64,000 bases of DNA, taken from positions 62,001-126,000 of the forward strand of contig QJZC01000044.1 of the NCBI GenBank assembly GCA_003247575.1, written 5' to 3'. Positions 34,022 through 42,010 of the stretch are shown piece after piece. Position 1 is the stretch's first letter, and each line of letters starts with the position of its first letter. The notes below the pieces were generated by a model, which made no database searches, was not told the origin of the DNA, and saw only the letters and a program-made list of their open reading frames with translations. The position numbers and the translations under genes were made by a program. The DNA is from Pseudomonadota bacterium. Lineage in GTDB: Bacteria; Myxococcota_A; UBA9160; SZUA-336.

Positions 34022-34531
34022 ATGAGGGTGCTCATCGTTAGGCATGCGCGAGCGATGGATCGCGCGGAGTATGCGCTGGTGAGTGGCGACGACGAGCAGC
34101 GTCCACTGACCGAGGCGGGGCAGGTCCAGGCGCGTGAGGTCGCGCAGGGATTGCGGGCCTTGTTGCCGAAGCTCGATGCGATCTGGACCAGCCCTCTGAT
34201 GCGTGCGCGTCAGACTGCAGAGATTCTGAGCGAGGTCTACGCGGCGGGAGAGCCCGTGCTCGAGCCGTGCCTTGCGCCCGATCACGCTCCGTCGCGTCTC
34301 GAGATGCGGCTGCGGGAGTGTCGCCGGAGCGCGAGCTTGGCCCTGGTGGGGCATCGGCCCGATCTCGAATTCTTGGCCACGTGGATGATCGCAGGGGTGT
34401 CGGAGCCCGCTCTGCGGCTCAAGAAGTCGGGCGCGGCCCTGGTCGAGTTCTCGAATGGCGTGGCGTGTGGGAGGGGAGCGCTCCTCTGGCTGCTGACCCC
34501 GCGCCAGGCCAGGCAGCTTCGCAAGCGTTGA
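34022..34531 (+). CDS. sixA: SixA-type phosphohistidine phosphatase (histidine phosphatase superfamily)
   Basis: 169 residues. The RHG-type catalytic motif reads LIVRHARAMD (His8), followed by LTEAGQVQAREVAQGL, the SPLMRARQTAEIL segment and the second catalytic His in LVGHRPDLE. Length and motifs match SixA, which dephosphorylates phosphohistidine on phosphotransfer proteins such as ArcB or PTS-Ntr components. The start at 34022 gives the correct N-terminus. It converges with a CYTH-domain gene 30 bases away; SixA, CYTH and CHAD genes are often neighbours and tied to polyphosphate or phosphate metabolism. Confidence 0.87.
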   Translation: MRVLIVRHARAMDRAEYALVSGDDEQRPLTEAGQVQAREVAQGLRALLPKLDAIWTSPLMRARQTAEILSEVYAAGEPVLEPCLAPDHAPSRLEMRLRECRRSASLALVGHRPDLEFLATWMIAGVSEPALRLKKSGAALVEFSNGVACGRGALLWLLTPRQARQLRKR

Positions 34532-34561
34532 GACAGGCTGAGTGAGGGACCGCGGCCCGCT

Positions 34562-35125
34562 TCAGTCGGAGGTCGCCCGAGCAGCCGTGAGCAGCTCGCA
34601 GTAGCTGCGCCGCTCGTCGCGACGGAGCTTCAGGTGTGAGGCGAGCGAAAGAATGTGGGCGCGTGCCTTCGGGACCTGATCTTCCTCGGAGATCAGCTCG
34701 AGCTCTACGAATGGGCCCAGTCCGTCGACCTCGTCGAGTGCGACCCCGACCCGCGCGCCTTCCCATTCGACGTAGGCTTGTCTGCGTTGCTTCCGCACCT
34801 CGATCGCTTTGTCGAAGCCGAGCGAAGCGAACAGCTCGAGCGCCAGACGAGCTTGATCGGGATCGGATCCGAGGCCAATCTCGATCTCGCGTCGCGACTT
34901 CGTCTGTGCGTCGATCTTTGGTCCCTTGTACGTGAGCGACACCTCGTCTGCCTCCAGCCGCATGCGCAGCGCCTCGTCTGCCTGCGCCAGGTCCCGCGAC
35001 GGATGTGACAGATAGGTATCGACCTGGACGACGGGATCACCGAAGTCCGCACCGAGCGAGCGCAGCTCGCGCTCGATGGGGCCGAGGTCTTCCACCTGGA
35101 ACTTCTGCTCGACTTCGAACCGCAT
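34562..35125 (-). CDS. CYTH-domain protein (class IV adenylate cyclase / triphosphate tunnel enzyme)
   Basis: 187 residues, a single CYTH domain. It starts with the signature EVEQK (ExExK) at residues 4-8, then alternating charged strands: LRMRLEADEVSLTYKGPK, SRREIEIGL, RKQRRQAYVEW, VALDEVDGLGPFVELE. These line the eight-stranded tunnel that binds triphosphate. Family members are CyaB adenylate cyclases, thiamine triphosphatases and inorganic triphosphatases; the sequence alone does not separate them, though CyaB-type annotation is common for this length. Convergent with sixA. Confidence 0.87.
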   Translation of the reverse strand: MRFEVEQKFQVEDLGPIERELRSLGADFGDPVVQVDTYLSHPSRDLAQADEALRMRLEADEVSLTYKGPKIDAQTKSRREIEIGLGSDPDQARLALELFASLGFDKAIEVRKQRRQAYVEWEGARVGVALDEVDGLGPFVELELISEEDQVPKARAHILSLASHLKLRRDERRSYCELLTAARATSD

Positions 35126-35201
35126 CTCGACCGATTTCAGCGCAGCATCGCGAATCGTGCAACGGGAGAAACGACTCGCAGAAATCGTGGCTCGACGGGT
35201 C

Positions 35202-37862
35202 TCAGGAGGTCGTGGCTTGAATCCAGCGGACCCTTGCGTGCGGCACCGAAAACGCGACGTCGACGCCCCCCTTGGAGCCGTCGGTCACACGGATCGTCCC
35301 CTGATTCCGTCCGACCATGCGCTTGACGGTCGCGAGTCCGATGCCCGTCGAGTCCGTGGAGTCCTTCGGTCTGAGCGTCTCGAACAGGTTGAAGATGCGC
35401 TCCCTGTGGGATTCCGGGATGCCGACACCATCGTCGATCACGTGGAACCAGACGGCGTCCTCGGCGCGCTCGCAGCGGAGGACGATCTCGCCTAAGGGCT
35501 TACCGTGGTGCACGAGCGCGTTCTGGATCAGGTTCTGAAAGACCTGTTCGAGCTGTGTCTCGTCCCAGTAGACCCATGGCCAGCTGCCTTCGATCCGGAT
35601 ATCGAACGCAGCTGGAATCTCGAGCGCATCGAGCACCCCTGTGACCAGCGCCCAGGTATTGATCTCTCGAGGCCGGGACTCGGCGCGATCCACGCTCGAG
35701 TAGATCAGGATGCCTTCGATCAGCTTCTGCAATCGCTGTACACGGGAGCGCAGGAGCCGGAGATTCTCCCGGGTCTCGGGCTGAAGCTCGCCTTCCAGGT
35801 CCTCGAGAATCCAGGTGGCGAGCAGGGCGATCCCGCGTACAGGCGCCTTCAGATCGTGGGAGGCGACCGTGGCGAACTCGCGTAGGTCCTGGTTGCTCTG
35901 CTCGAGCTGTGCGACGCGCTTCGCGAGGCTCGCCTCGGCGAGCTTGGTGCGACGGGTGATGTCGACGACGCTGGCGACGATCTGCGTGTCGCCGTCGAGA
36001 TTCTCGAACGGGCTCAGTGCAACCTCGACGGGAATCTGCTCACCGTCCTTGCGCAGCGCGAACAGGTCACGCCCGCTGCCCATGGGCCGAATCTCGGGAT
36101 TGCGCATATAGTCGGCGCGCAGCTCCGTGTGATGGGTGCGCATGTCCTCGGGAAGCAGCTGATCGATGTTCAGGTTTGCGAACTCAGCACCCGTGTAGCC
36201 GAAGATGGATTGCATCGCTCGATTCGTGAGCGAGATCTGGCCACTGCGATCGATGACCGCAGTTCCGTGCGGGCTGGCCTCGACCAGCTGTCGCAGCTGC
36301 CGCTCCGAGCGTCGCAGGGTGCTGAGATCGCGAGTGGTGAAGGCGACTCCCGTGACCTCGCCGCGATCGTCCACGATCGGCGACGCGCTGGCCAGGACCT
36401 CGACGACATGTCCGTCGCGATGCCTGAGCTCCAGGTCGCGCGGCGGTACGAGTTCGCGGTCGCGAACCGCCTGGTGCAGCTGCTCCAGAGTCGGGCCACC
36501 CGCCCCGATCTCGATCAAGCTGAGCTCGTAGCCGAGCGCATCGTCGATCGCATATCCGTAGAGCTCTTCGGATGCCGGATTCCAGGCCGTGATCCGCCCT
36601 TCGAGGTCGGATGCGATGATGGCGTCGTCAGAGGAGTTGAAGACTGCGACATGGAGTCTGTCGCGTTGGGCGGCCTGCTCGAGCTGGCGCGTCTGGGCAC
36701 GCACCGCATGTGCCATCTCTTTGAAGGTGAGCGCCAGACGGCCGATCTCGCCGGGTGAATCGACCGGGAGGTTCTCGGGAAGCTCGTCGGGGTAGCGCTC
36801 GATGGAGCGAGTCAGTCGGGCCACGGGTAAGGTGACTCCTCGAGCGATGATCAGGGATCCCAGCCATGCGAGCGTGCCGGCGGCCAACGCGATCCAGAGC
36901 GCCGTGTTCCGAATTTCCGAGCTGGCGCCGAGGCTCGCCAACGACTGCCTTCGGACCAAGGTCAAGGTCGGGCCTCCGGCCAGCTGGATCCGCCGAACGC
37001 TGACACTCATGTCGTCCACCATGCTCGTGAAGCGACCTTCGCGTCCGCTCCACGACGCGAGCCACACGTCCAGCTCCGTTTGCGTGGGCGCGGGAAGCCC
37101 GAGATCGCGGGAGAACTCCAACTCGCGGTCGGGATGCACGACGTAGTCACGCGGTGCCCGCGCCAGGAAGACCTGTTCGTCGGCCCAAGCCGATGCACGC
37201 AGGCTGTCGAGCAGCGCGGTCATGTCGATGTTGATGACCAGCGCACCGAAGCGCGCGCCCTTGGCCGAGAAGACGGGCGTTGCGATCCGGAGAACGGGGA
37301 TGTGAGGCTCGGCGACCTGCCCGAACTCGCGATTCAGCTCGATCGGACTGACGTACAGCTGGCCCTCGGCGAGCCCTTGGGCGGCCACGAAATAGCCACG
37401 CTCTCCCTTTCTCTGGAGCTCTGTCTCGGCGGTACGCCGAACGGGTCCGCCCGCACTTGGGCGATCGACTCGCACGATCTCGCGCCCGAGGTCGGCCTCT
37501 CCGATCAGGCGCAGCTGCAGGATCGCTGGATCCGTATCCAGCGCGCCGCGGAAGGACTCGCTCAAGCGCTCGGCCCAAAGCTCGAAGGGGATGCCATCCA
37601 CGGGGTCACGGCCGCCGGCCAGGCGCGCTCGGACGAGACCTGCGACGGCCGGGTTCTTGCGGAGGAGTGCTAGGTTCGCCGCCCAGCCGTTCGCTCGCAG
37701 CTCGAACTCGCGCGACCACGAGTCTGCGAGCGCACGCATCGACGCGAGCTCTCGCGGACGAGTGCTGCTCTCGATGATCCGGTAGCTGAACCATCCCACG
37801 CTGCCGACCATGAACAAGACGAGCACGCTGGCCGCAGCAATGAGACGGGCGAACAGCCCCAT
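35202..37862 (-). CDS. Large membrane sensor histidine kinase (Cache-like sensor, HAMP, two PAS domains)
   Basis: About 886 residues from ATG 37862 (a longer frame starts at 37910). Order: transmembrane helix near the N-terminus (LIAAASVLVLFMVG), a roughly 280-residue periplasmic double-Cache-like domain, a second helix (WIALAAGTLAWLGSLII), HAMP, a coiled coil, PAS1 (from NSSDDAIIASDLEGRITAWN), PAS2 (from VEASPHGTAVIDRSGQISLT), a linker, then the HisKA-type H-box FATVASHDLKAPVRGI and a HATPase with NLIQNALVHHGKP and DDGVGIPE. The kinase core resembles the phytochrome-type group. No response regulator is adjacent, so it is an orphan. It should sense a small periplasmic ligand plus a cytoplasmic cue via PAS. 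Confidence 0.9.
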   Translation of the reverse strand: MGLFARLIAAASVLVLFMVGSVGWFSYRIIESSTRPRELASMRALADSWSREFELRANGWAANLALLRKNPAVAGLVRARLAGGRDPVDGIPFELWAERLSESFRGALDTDPAILQLRLIGEADLGREIVRVDRPSAGGPVRRTAETELQRKGERGYFVAAQGLAEGQLYVSPIELNREFGQVAEPHIPVLRIATPVFSAKGARFGALVINIDMTALLDSLRASAWADEQVFLARAPRDYVVHPDRELEFSRDLGLPAPTQTELDVWLASWSGREGRFTSMVDDMSVSVRRIQLAGGPTLTLVRRQSLASLGASSEIRNTALWIALAAGTLAWLGSLIIARGVTLPVARLTRSIERYPDELPENLPVDSPGEIGRLALTFKEMAHAVRAQTRQLEQAAQRDRLHVAVFNSSDDAIIASDLEGRITAWNPASEELYGYAIDDALGYELSLIEIGAGGPTLEQLHQAVRDRELVPPRDLELRHRDGHVVEVLASASPIVDDRGEVTGVAFTTRDLSTLRRSERQLRQLVEASPHGTAVIDRSGQISLTNRAMQSIFGYTGAEFANLNIDQLLPEDMRTHHTELRADYMRNPEIRPMGSGRDLFALRKDGEQIPVEVALSPFENLDGDTQIVASVVDITRRTKLAEASLAKRVAQLEQSNQDLREFATVASHDLKAPVRGIALLATWILEDLEGELQPETRENLRLLRSRVQRLQKLIEGILIYSSVDRAESRPREINTWALVTGVLDALEIPAAFDIRIEGSWPWVYWDETQLEQVFQNLIQNALVHHGKPLGEIVLRCERAEDAVWFHVIDDGVGIPESHRERIFNLFETLRPKDSTDSTGIGLATVKRMVGRNQGTIRVTDGSKGGVDVAFSVPHARVRWIQATTS

Positions 37863-38284
37863 TTGAATTTGATCCCCTTCAGCCTGAGTTTGTGGTTCGC
37901 GCGTCCCCATGCCGCGCCCTGCGCAGCTGACGACGCGCGAGCTGAAACGGGCCCGCGGTCGAGGCGTCCGCGCTGCCGGCTGCGGGCCCGCCTGGGAGGG
38001 GTCCCGAAGACCAGCAGATCACCCGGCCGGTCGACATGTCAACGCAAAATTACACATTTGCTGAACATTGGCCATCTGGCTAGCGAGGCCATGTCGCACG
38101 TCGGCGTAGCCGCGAGAGCTCGAAGTCCGTAGGTTCTGCGACAGCACCGAGAGCTCGAGGCATCGGCTCGGCCGCCGATGTCGGCAGAGTAGCGCTTGGG
38201 CGCTCAAGCGCTCAGTCCCGCAAGAGAGATTGGGACGCTCTCGCCGTCGCGCTGGGTGCCGACTCCAAAGAGGGGTAACGAGCG
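37863..38284. other. Divergent intergenic region with an AT-rich patch and an imperfect palindrome
   Basis: Between the sensor-kinase start (-) and dinB (+). GTCGACATGTCAAC (38030-38043) is a palindrome with one mismatch, followed by an AT-rich patch (38041-38064) ending in TTTGCTGAACATT. A TTGACA hexamer reads on the minus strand inside the palindrome and may be a -35 element for the kinase gene. A CTGAAC half-site is reminiscent of SOS operators in some deltaproteobacteria, but the second half is not found. Confidence 0.3.
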
Positions 38285-39502
38285 CTGATCCTCCACGCCG
38301 ACATGGATGCGTTCTTCGCTGCGATCGAGCAGCGCGAGCGTCCCGAGCTGCGCGGACGTCCCGTAGTCGTTGGCGGCCTGTCTGCACGCGGCGTCGTGTC
38401 GACCGCCAGCTACGAAGCCAGGCGCTTCGGAATCCACTCTGCAATGCCGATGCTCGAGGCGCGCTCGCGCTGTCCGCACGCGACATTCCTTCCCGGAAGG
38501 ATGCAGCTGTACCGACGCGAGAGCGAGCGCGTGTTCCAGATCTTTCGGCGCTTCTCGCCGGTCGTAGAAGGGCTGTCCCTGGACGAGGCATTTCTGGATC
38601 TGGCCGGCTGTGAACGTCTGTTGGGCCCGGTCGAGGAGATTGCTCGCCTGCTGCGGCACGACGTCTACGCAACGACAGGATTGTGCGTCTCGGTTGGCAT
38701 TGCCCCCGTCAAGCTCGTGGCCAAGATCGCGAGCGATCATGCCAAGCCGGACGGAGTCCGCATCGTGCGCGAGCACGAGATTGCCGCGTTTCTCGGTCCA
38801 CTGAGCGTGCGGCGCATCTGGGGCCTCGGTCCAGGAGCCTGCGAGCGCCTCGAGAGTGTGGGAATTCGCACGGTGGGCGAGCTGCGCCAACGCTCGGAGG
38901 CCGAGCTGCGCACCCATATCGGTGCGCGCGCAGCGCGCGCGCTGGAGCTCGCGCGAGGCCGGGATCCACGGCGCGTAGACGCCGAGCGCCTGCGCAAGTC
39001 GTACGGTGAGGAGTGCACCTTTACGGCCGACCGGTGTGTGGACGACGGCCTGCGCGCCGTGGTCACGGCTCAAGCCCGAGCGGTCGCGCGACGGCTGCGC
39101 CGCGACGGGAAGCGGGCGCGCTTGCTGACTCTGAAGCTCAAGCTGGCCGAGCGTGTGGCGAGGGGGCGGTATCGCATGCTGACCCGCTCGCGAACGTTCG
39201 TACGGGCAACCGACGACGGACTCACCCTTGCCGAGGCGGCCCTCGCGCTGCTCGTACGTGCGAATCCCTCCGCACCTGTTCGCCTCGTGGGGGTGTCTGC
39301 GCAGCGGCTAGAGGAAGCGACGGCCGGATCGCGCGAGCTCTTCCCGGAGCCCGAGTCGGCGCGGAGAGATCAGCTGAACCGCACCGTGGACGAGATCCGA
39401 TCGCGCTTTGGCGAGGGATCGCTGCGCTCCGGAGCCGAGCCCGCGGAGTGTCCTTCGGCGGGTGCGGATGCAGACAGGCGCGCGAGAGGGAAGCGCACGT
39501 GA
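38285..39502 (+). CDS. dinB: DNA polymerase IV (DinB, Y-family), apparently with a CTG start
   Basis: Translesion DNA polymerase, about 405 residues. The first strand and catalytic site read ILHADMDAFFAAIE, with the metal-binding first Asp just before the ATG at 38303; the second acidic pair is in SLDEAFLDL. Starting at 38303 would remove the first catalytic Asp. Upstream in frame there are only ATC, CTC, CTG, GCG and CGA before a TAA at 38276-38278. The CTG at 38285 is nine bases after GAGGGG and is the only sensible start. A helix-hairpin-helix region (VRRIWGLGPGACERLESVG) and the little-finger domain follow. The stop overlaps the next gene's GTG by four bases (GTGA). Confidence 0.88.
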   Translation: MILHADMDAFFAAIEQRERPELRGRPVVVGGLSARGVVSTASYEARRFGIHSAMPMLEARSRCPHATFLPGRMQLYRRESERVFQIFRRFSPVVEGLSLDEAFLDLAGCERLLGPVEEIARLLRHDVYATTGLCVSVGIAPVKLVAKIASDHAKPDGVRIVREHEIAAFLGPLSVRRIWGLGPGACERLESVGIRTVGELRQRSEAELRTHIGARAARALELARGRDPRRVDAERLRKSYGEECTFTADRCVDDGLRAVVTAQARAVARRLRRDGKRARLLTLKLKLAERVARGRYRMLTRSRTFVRATDDGLTLAEAALALLVRANPSAPVRLVGVSAQRLEEATAGSRELFPEPESARRDQLNRTVDEIRSRFGEGSLRSGAEPAECPSAGADADRRARGKRT

Positions 39503-40251
39503 GTACTCTTCGCGCCTCACGCCGCTCGCAGGTTCGCCAGCTCGCCGGTGCAGAGGAGATCGAGCGGGCACTCGCAGACGAGCGCGACCTGGGTCTGATT
39601 CTCGTACAGGACACCGAGACCGATCGAGCAGTGGTAGACCTGGTCGAGCGGGCGTCGGCCAGGGGAATTCCGATTCGACGCGCGACCGAAGCGGTGCTGC
39701 GGCGGATGACGTCGACGGGTCCGGCCGCGTCGGTCTTGGCACTCGAGGGTCGCTCGCCTACTGCGAGTCTCGAGCACGTGCTCGAGCTGCGCGGGGCCCT
39801 CTGGATGCTGGTTGGGATTGCCTATCCCACGAACGCGGGGGTGGCGATCCGGACGGCAGAGGGATCGGGTGCGGATGGCATCGTGGTCGATGCCCCCGAC
39901 TGGGATCATGTGGGTCGCCGCGCTGCGCTGCGGGCGTCAATGCGTGCCGACTGGTACATGCCGGTCTTCTGGGAGCGTGCCGAACCCACACTCGCAAGGG
40001 CTCGTGCGGCCGGACGCAAGCTGTATGCGATCGAGAATACGGGTACGGTCGAGCCGTGGGAGGTCGATCTGAGTCTGCCCTCGGTGTTCGTGATCGGTGG
40101 CGAGGCGCACGGTATTCCGCCAGCCGTCCTGGCTGGGTGCGATGCCGTCCTGCGTGTGCCCATGGCAGGCTTCATTCCCTCGTATAACCTCCAGATTGCG
40201 GTCGGCGTGGTGGCCACGGAGCGTTTGCGCCAGCTGGCCTTGCGGCCATGA
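39499..40251 (+). CDS. SpoU/TrmH-family RNA 2'-O-ribose methyltransferase
   Basis: 250 residues from GTG 39499, overlapping the dinB stop by 4 bases. The N-terminal 80 residues form an L30e-like RNA-binding domain. The SPOUT knot domain has motif 1 YPTNAGVAIRTAEGSGADGI (catalytic Asn and Arg), motif 2 FVIGGEAHGIP and motif 3 RVPMAGFIPSYNLQIAVGVV. Motif 3 has SYNL where most members have SLNV. Uses S-adenosylmethionine to methylate a ribose in rRNA or tRNA; the target is unknown. Coupling to dinB is probably just operon packing. Confidence 0.88.
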   Translation: MSTLRASRRSQVRQLAGAEEIERALADERDLGLILVQDTETDRAVVDLVERASARGIPIRRATEAVLRRMTSTGPAASVLALEGRSPTASLEHVLELRGALWMLVGIAYPTNAGVAIRTAEGSGADGIVVDAPDWDHVGRRAALRASMRADWYMPVFWERAEPTLARARAAGRKLYAIENTGTVEPWEVDLSLPSVFVIGGEAHGIPPAVLAGCDAVLRVPMAGFIPSYNLQIAVGVVATERLRQLALRP

Positions 40252-40368
40252 CACAGTCCATCCCTATGCCCAGAACTATGCCGGGATCTATGCACAGAAC
40301 AGGACCGTGACCGCGCGTCCTCGTACCGGGCGCTTTCGTAGTAGGGATCAGATCGAGGAGTCGAACAC

Positions 40369-41910
40369 ATGGTAAGCTCTGTCCGAGTACCGCCAGACGA
40401 TGAGCACAACCAGGCCCTGGTTGCGAACGTCCATCCTGCCGACTGGGTCAACCCGAAGCCCAGCGGGCGCTACAACCTCGTCGTGATCGGAGCCGGGACC
40501 GGCGGTCTGATCACCGCGCTGATCGCTTCGAGTCTCGGTGCGAAGGTGGCTCTGATCGAGCGTCATCTGATGGGTGGCGATTGCCTCAACGTCGGCTGCG
40601 TGCCATCGAAGGCGATCATTCATGCCGCTCGCAGTGCACACTCCGCGCGTGCTGCCGCAAGGTTCGGCATCGGCGCGGCGGCGGATGCGCAGCCGGACTT
40701 CGGGTCGGCGATGCGCTTCATGCGCAAGGTGCGCGCGCGTATCAGTCACGAGGATTCCGCCGAGCGCTACTCGAACGAGTTCGGGATCGACGTTTATCTG
40801 GGTGAGGCTGCCTTCGTCCGCGAGGGTAGGGTTCGAGTCGATGGACAGGAGCTCGAGTACAAGAAGGCGGTCATTGCGACCGGTGCCCGCGCGATTGCGC
40901 CGCCCATCCCTGGACTCGCGGAAGCCGGCTATCTCGACAATGAATCGGTCTTCGAGCTCACGGAGCGCCCGGCGAGTCTGGCCGTTATCGGGGCGGGGCC
41001 GATTGGTTGCGAGCTGGCGCAGAGCTTTGCTCGCTTGGGCTCGCAGGTCAGCTTGCTCGAGGTCGCTCCACAGATTCTGATCCGCGAGGATCCCGACGCC
41101 GCCGCGCTCATCCAGCAAGCCCTCGAAGAGGACGGGATCGAGACCCTGTGTGGATGCCAGATTCAGCGGGTCGAAGCCAAGGGAGAGCGGCGTCTCCTCC
41201 ATCTGAAGACGGCTTCGGGGGCGGAGCGTGCTCTCGAGGTCGAGGCGATCCTGGTCGGTGCGGGGCGCGCTCCCAACGTGGAAGGAATCGGGCTCGACCG
41301 AGTCGGTGTCGAGTTCGATCCGCGCACAGGCGTTCGAGTGGACGACCGGCTGTGTACGACGAATCCCAGCATCTATGCGGTCGGGGATGTCTGCATGCAG
41401 TGGAAGTTCACGCACGCCGCCGATGCCGCGGCCAAGCTCGTGGTGCAAAATGCGCTGTTCTCGTTCGGTCTTCCGCTGCTTCAGGGCAAGCTCTCCAGTC
41501 TGATCATGCCGTGGTGTACTTATACCGACCCCGAGATCGCACACGTCGGTATGTACGAACGCGATGCGCGTGAGCAGGGCGTCGAAATCGATACCTACGA
41601 GGTCGGCATGGACCAGACGAATCGCGCGCTGACCGATGACGCCGAGCGCGGCTTCGTCAAGGTGCATGTCAAGCGCGGCACCGACCAGATCGTGGGAGCG
41701 ACGATCGTATCCGAGCACGCGGGCGAGCTGATCTCGCAGTTCACCATCGCCATTCAGAAGAAGATCGGACTCGGGAGCTTTACGAGCGTGATCTACCCGT
41801 ACCCGACTCAGGCCGAGGCGATCAAGCGCGCGGCTGGAGCCTACACGCGAACGCGTCTGACGGAATCTCGTAAGAAGTTGCTTGCAATGGTCATGCGCCT
41901 GCTACGGTAG
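40369..41910 (+). CDS. MerA-like FAD-dependent disulfide oxidoreductase
   Basis: 513 residues of the class I pyridine nucleotide-disulfide oxidoreductase group. FAD site VVIGAGTGGLITA (41-46), redox-active pair in GGDCLNVGCVPSKA (Cys72, Cys77), NAD(P)H site AVIGAGPIGCELAQSFARLG, second FAD site IYAVGDVCMQW, and the dimerisation domain with YPYPTQAEAIKRAA. It most resembles the mercuric-reductase-like and dihydrolipoamide dehydrogenase branch. The N-terminal heavy-metal domain and the C-terminal Cys pair of true MerA are absent; the protein ends in a basic helix (SRKKLLAMVMRLLR). Mercury reduction is therefore unlikely. No lipoyl-dependent complex genes nearby. Confidence 0.87.
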   Translation: MVSSVRVPPDDEHNQALVANVHPADWVNPKPSGRYNLVVIGAGTGGLITALIASSLGAKVALIERHLMGGDCLNVGCVPSKAIIHAARSAHSARAAARFGIGAAADAQPDFGSAMRFMRKVRARISHEDSAERYSNEFGIDVYLGEAAFVREGRVRVDGQELEYKKAVIATGARAIAPPIPGLAEAGYLDNESVFELTERPASLAVIGAGPIGCELAQSFARLGSQVSLLEVAPQILIREDPDAAALIQQALEEDGIETLCGCQIQRVEAKGERRLLHLKTASGAERALEVEAILVGAGRAPNVEGIGLDRVGVEFDPRTGVRVDDRLCTTNPSIYAVGDVCMQWKFTHAADAAAKLVVQNALFSFGLPLLQGKLSSLIMPWCTYTDPEIAHVGMYERDAREQGVEIDTYEVGMDQTNRALTDDAERGFVKVHVKRGTDQIVGATIVSEHAGELISQFTIAIQKKIGLGSFTSVIYPYPTQAEAIKRAAGAYTRTRLTESRKKLLAMVMRLLR

Positions 41911-42010
41911 GTGTGACCCGGCGCAGGGCTGACACGACTCTGACGAAGAAGCGGATCTCACAAGCCGATCGCAAGAGCCGATCGCAACAGCAGATCGAAG
42001 AGACGGGAAG

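Noticed and set aside
38050..38075. CTGAAC site upstream of dinB, considered as a LexA operator
   Set aside because: Only one half-site is present; the matching half at the expected spacing is absent.
40369..41910. Mercuric reductase MerA
   Set aside because: The N-terminal metal-binding domain and the C-terminal Cys pair needed for Hg(II) handling are missing, and no other mer genes are near.
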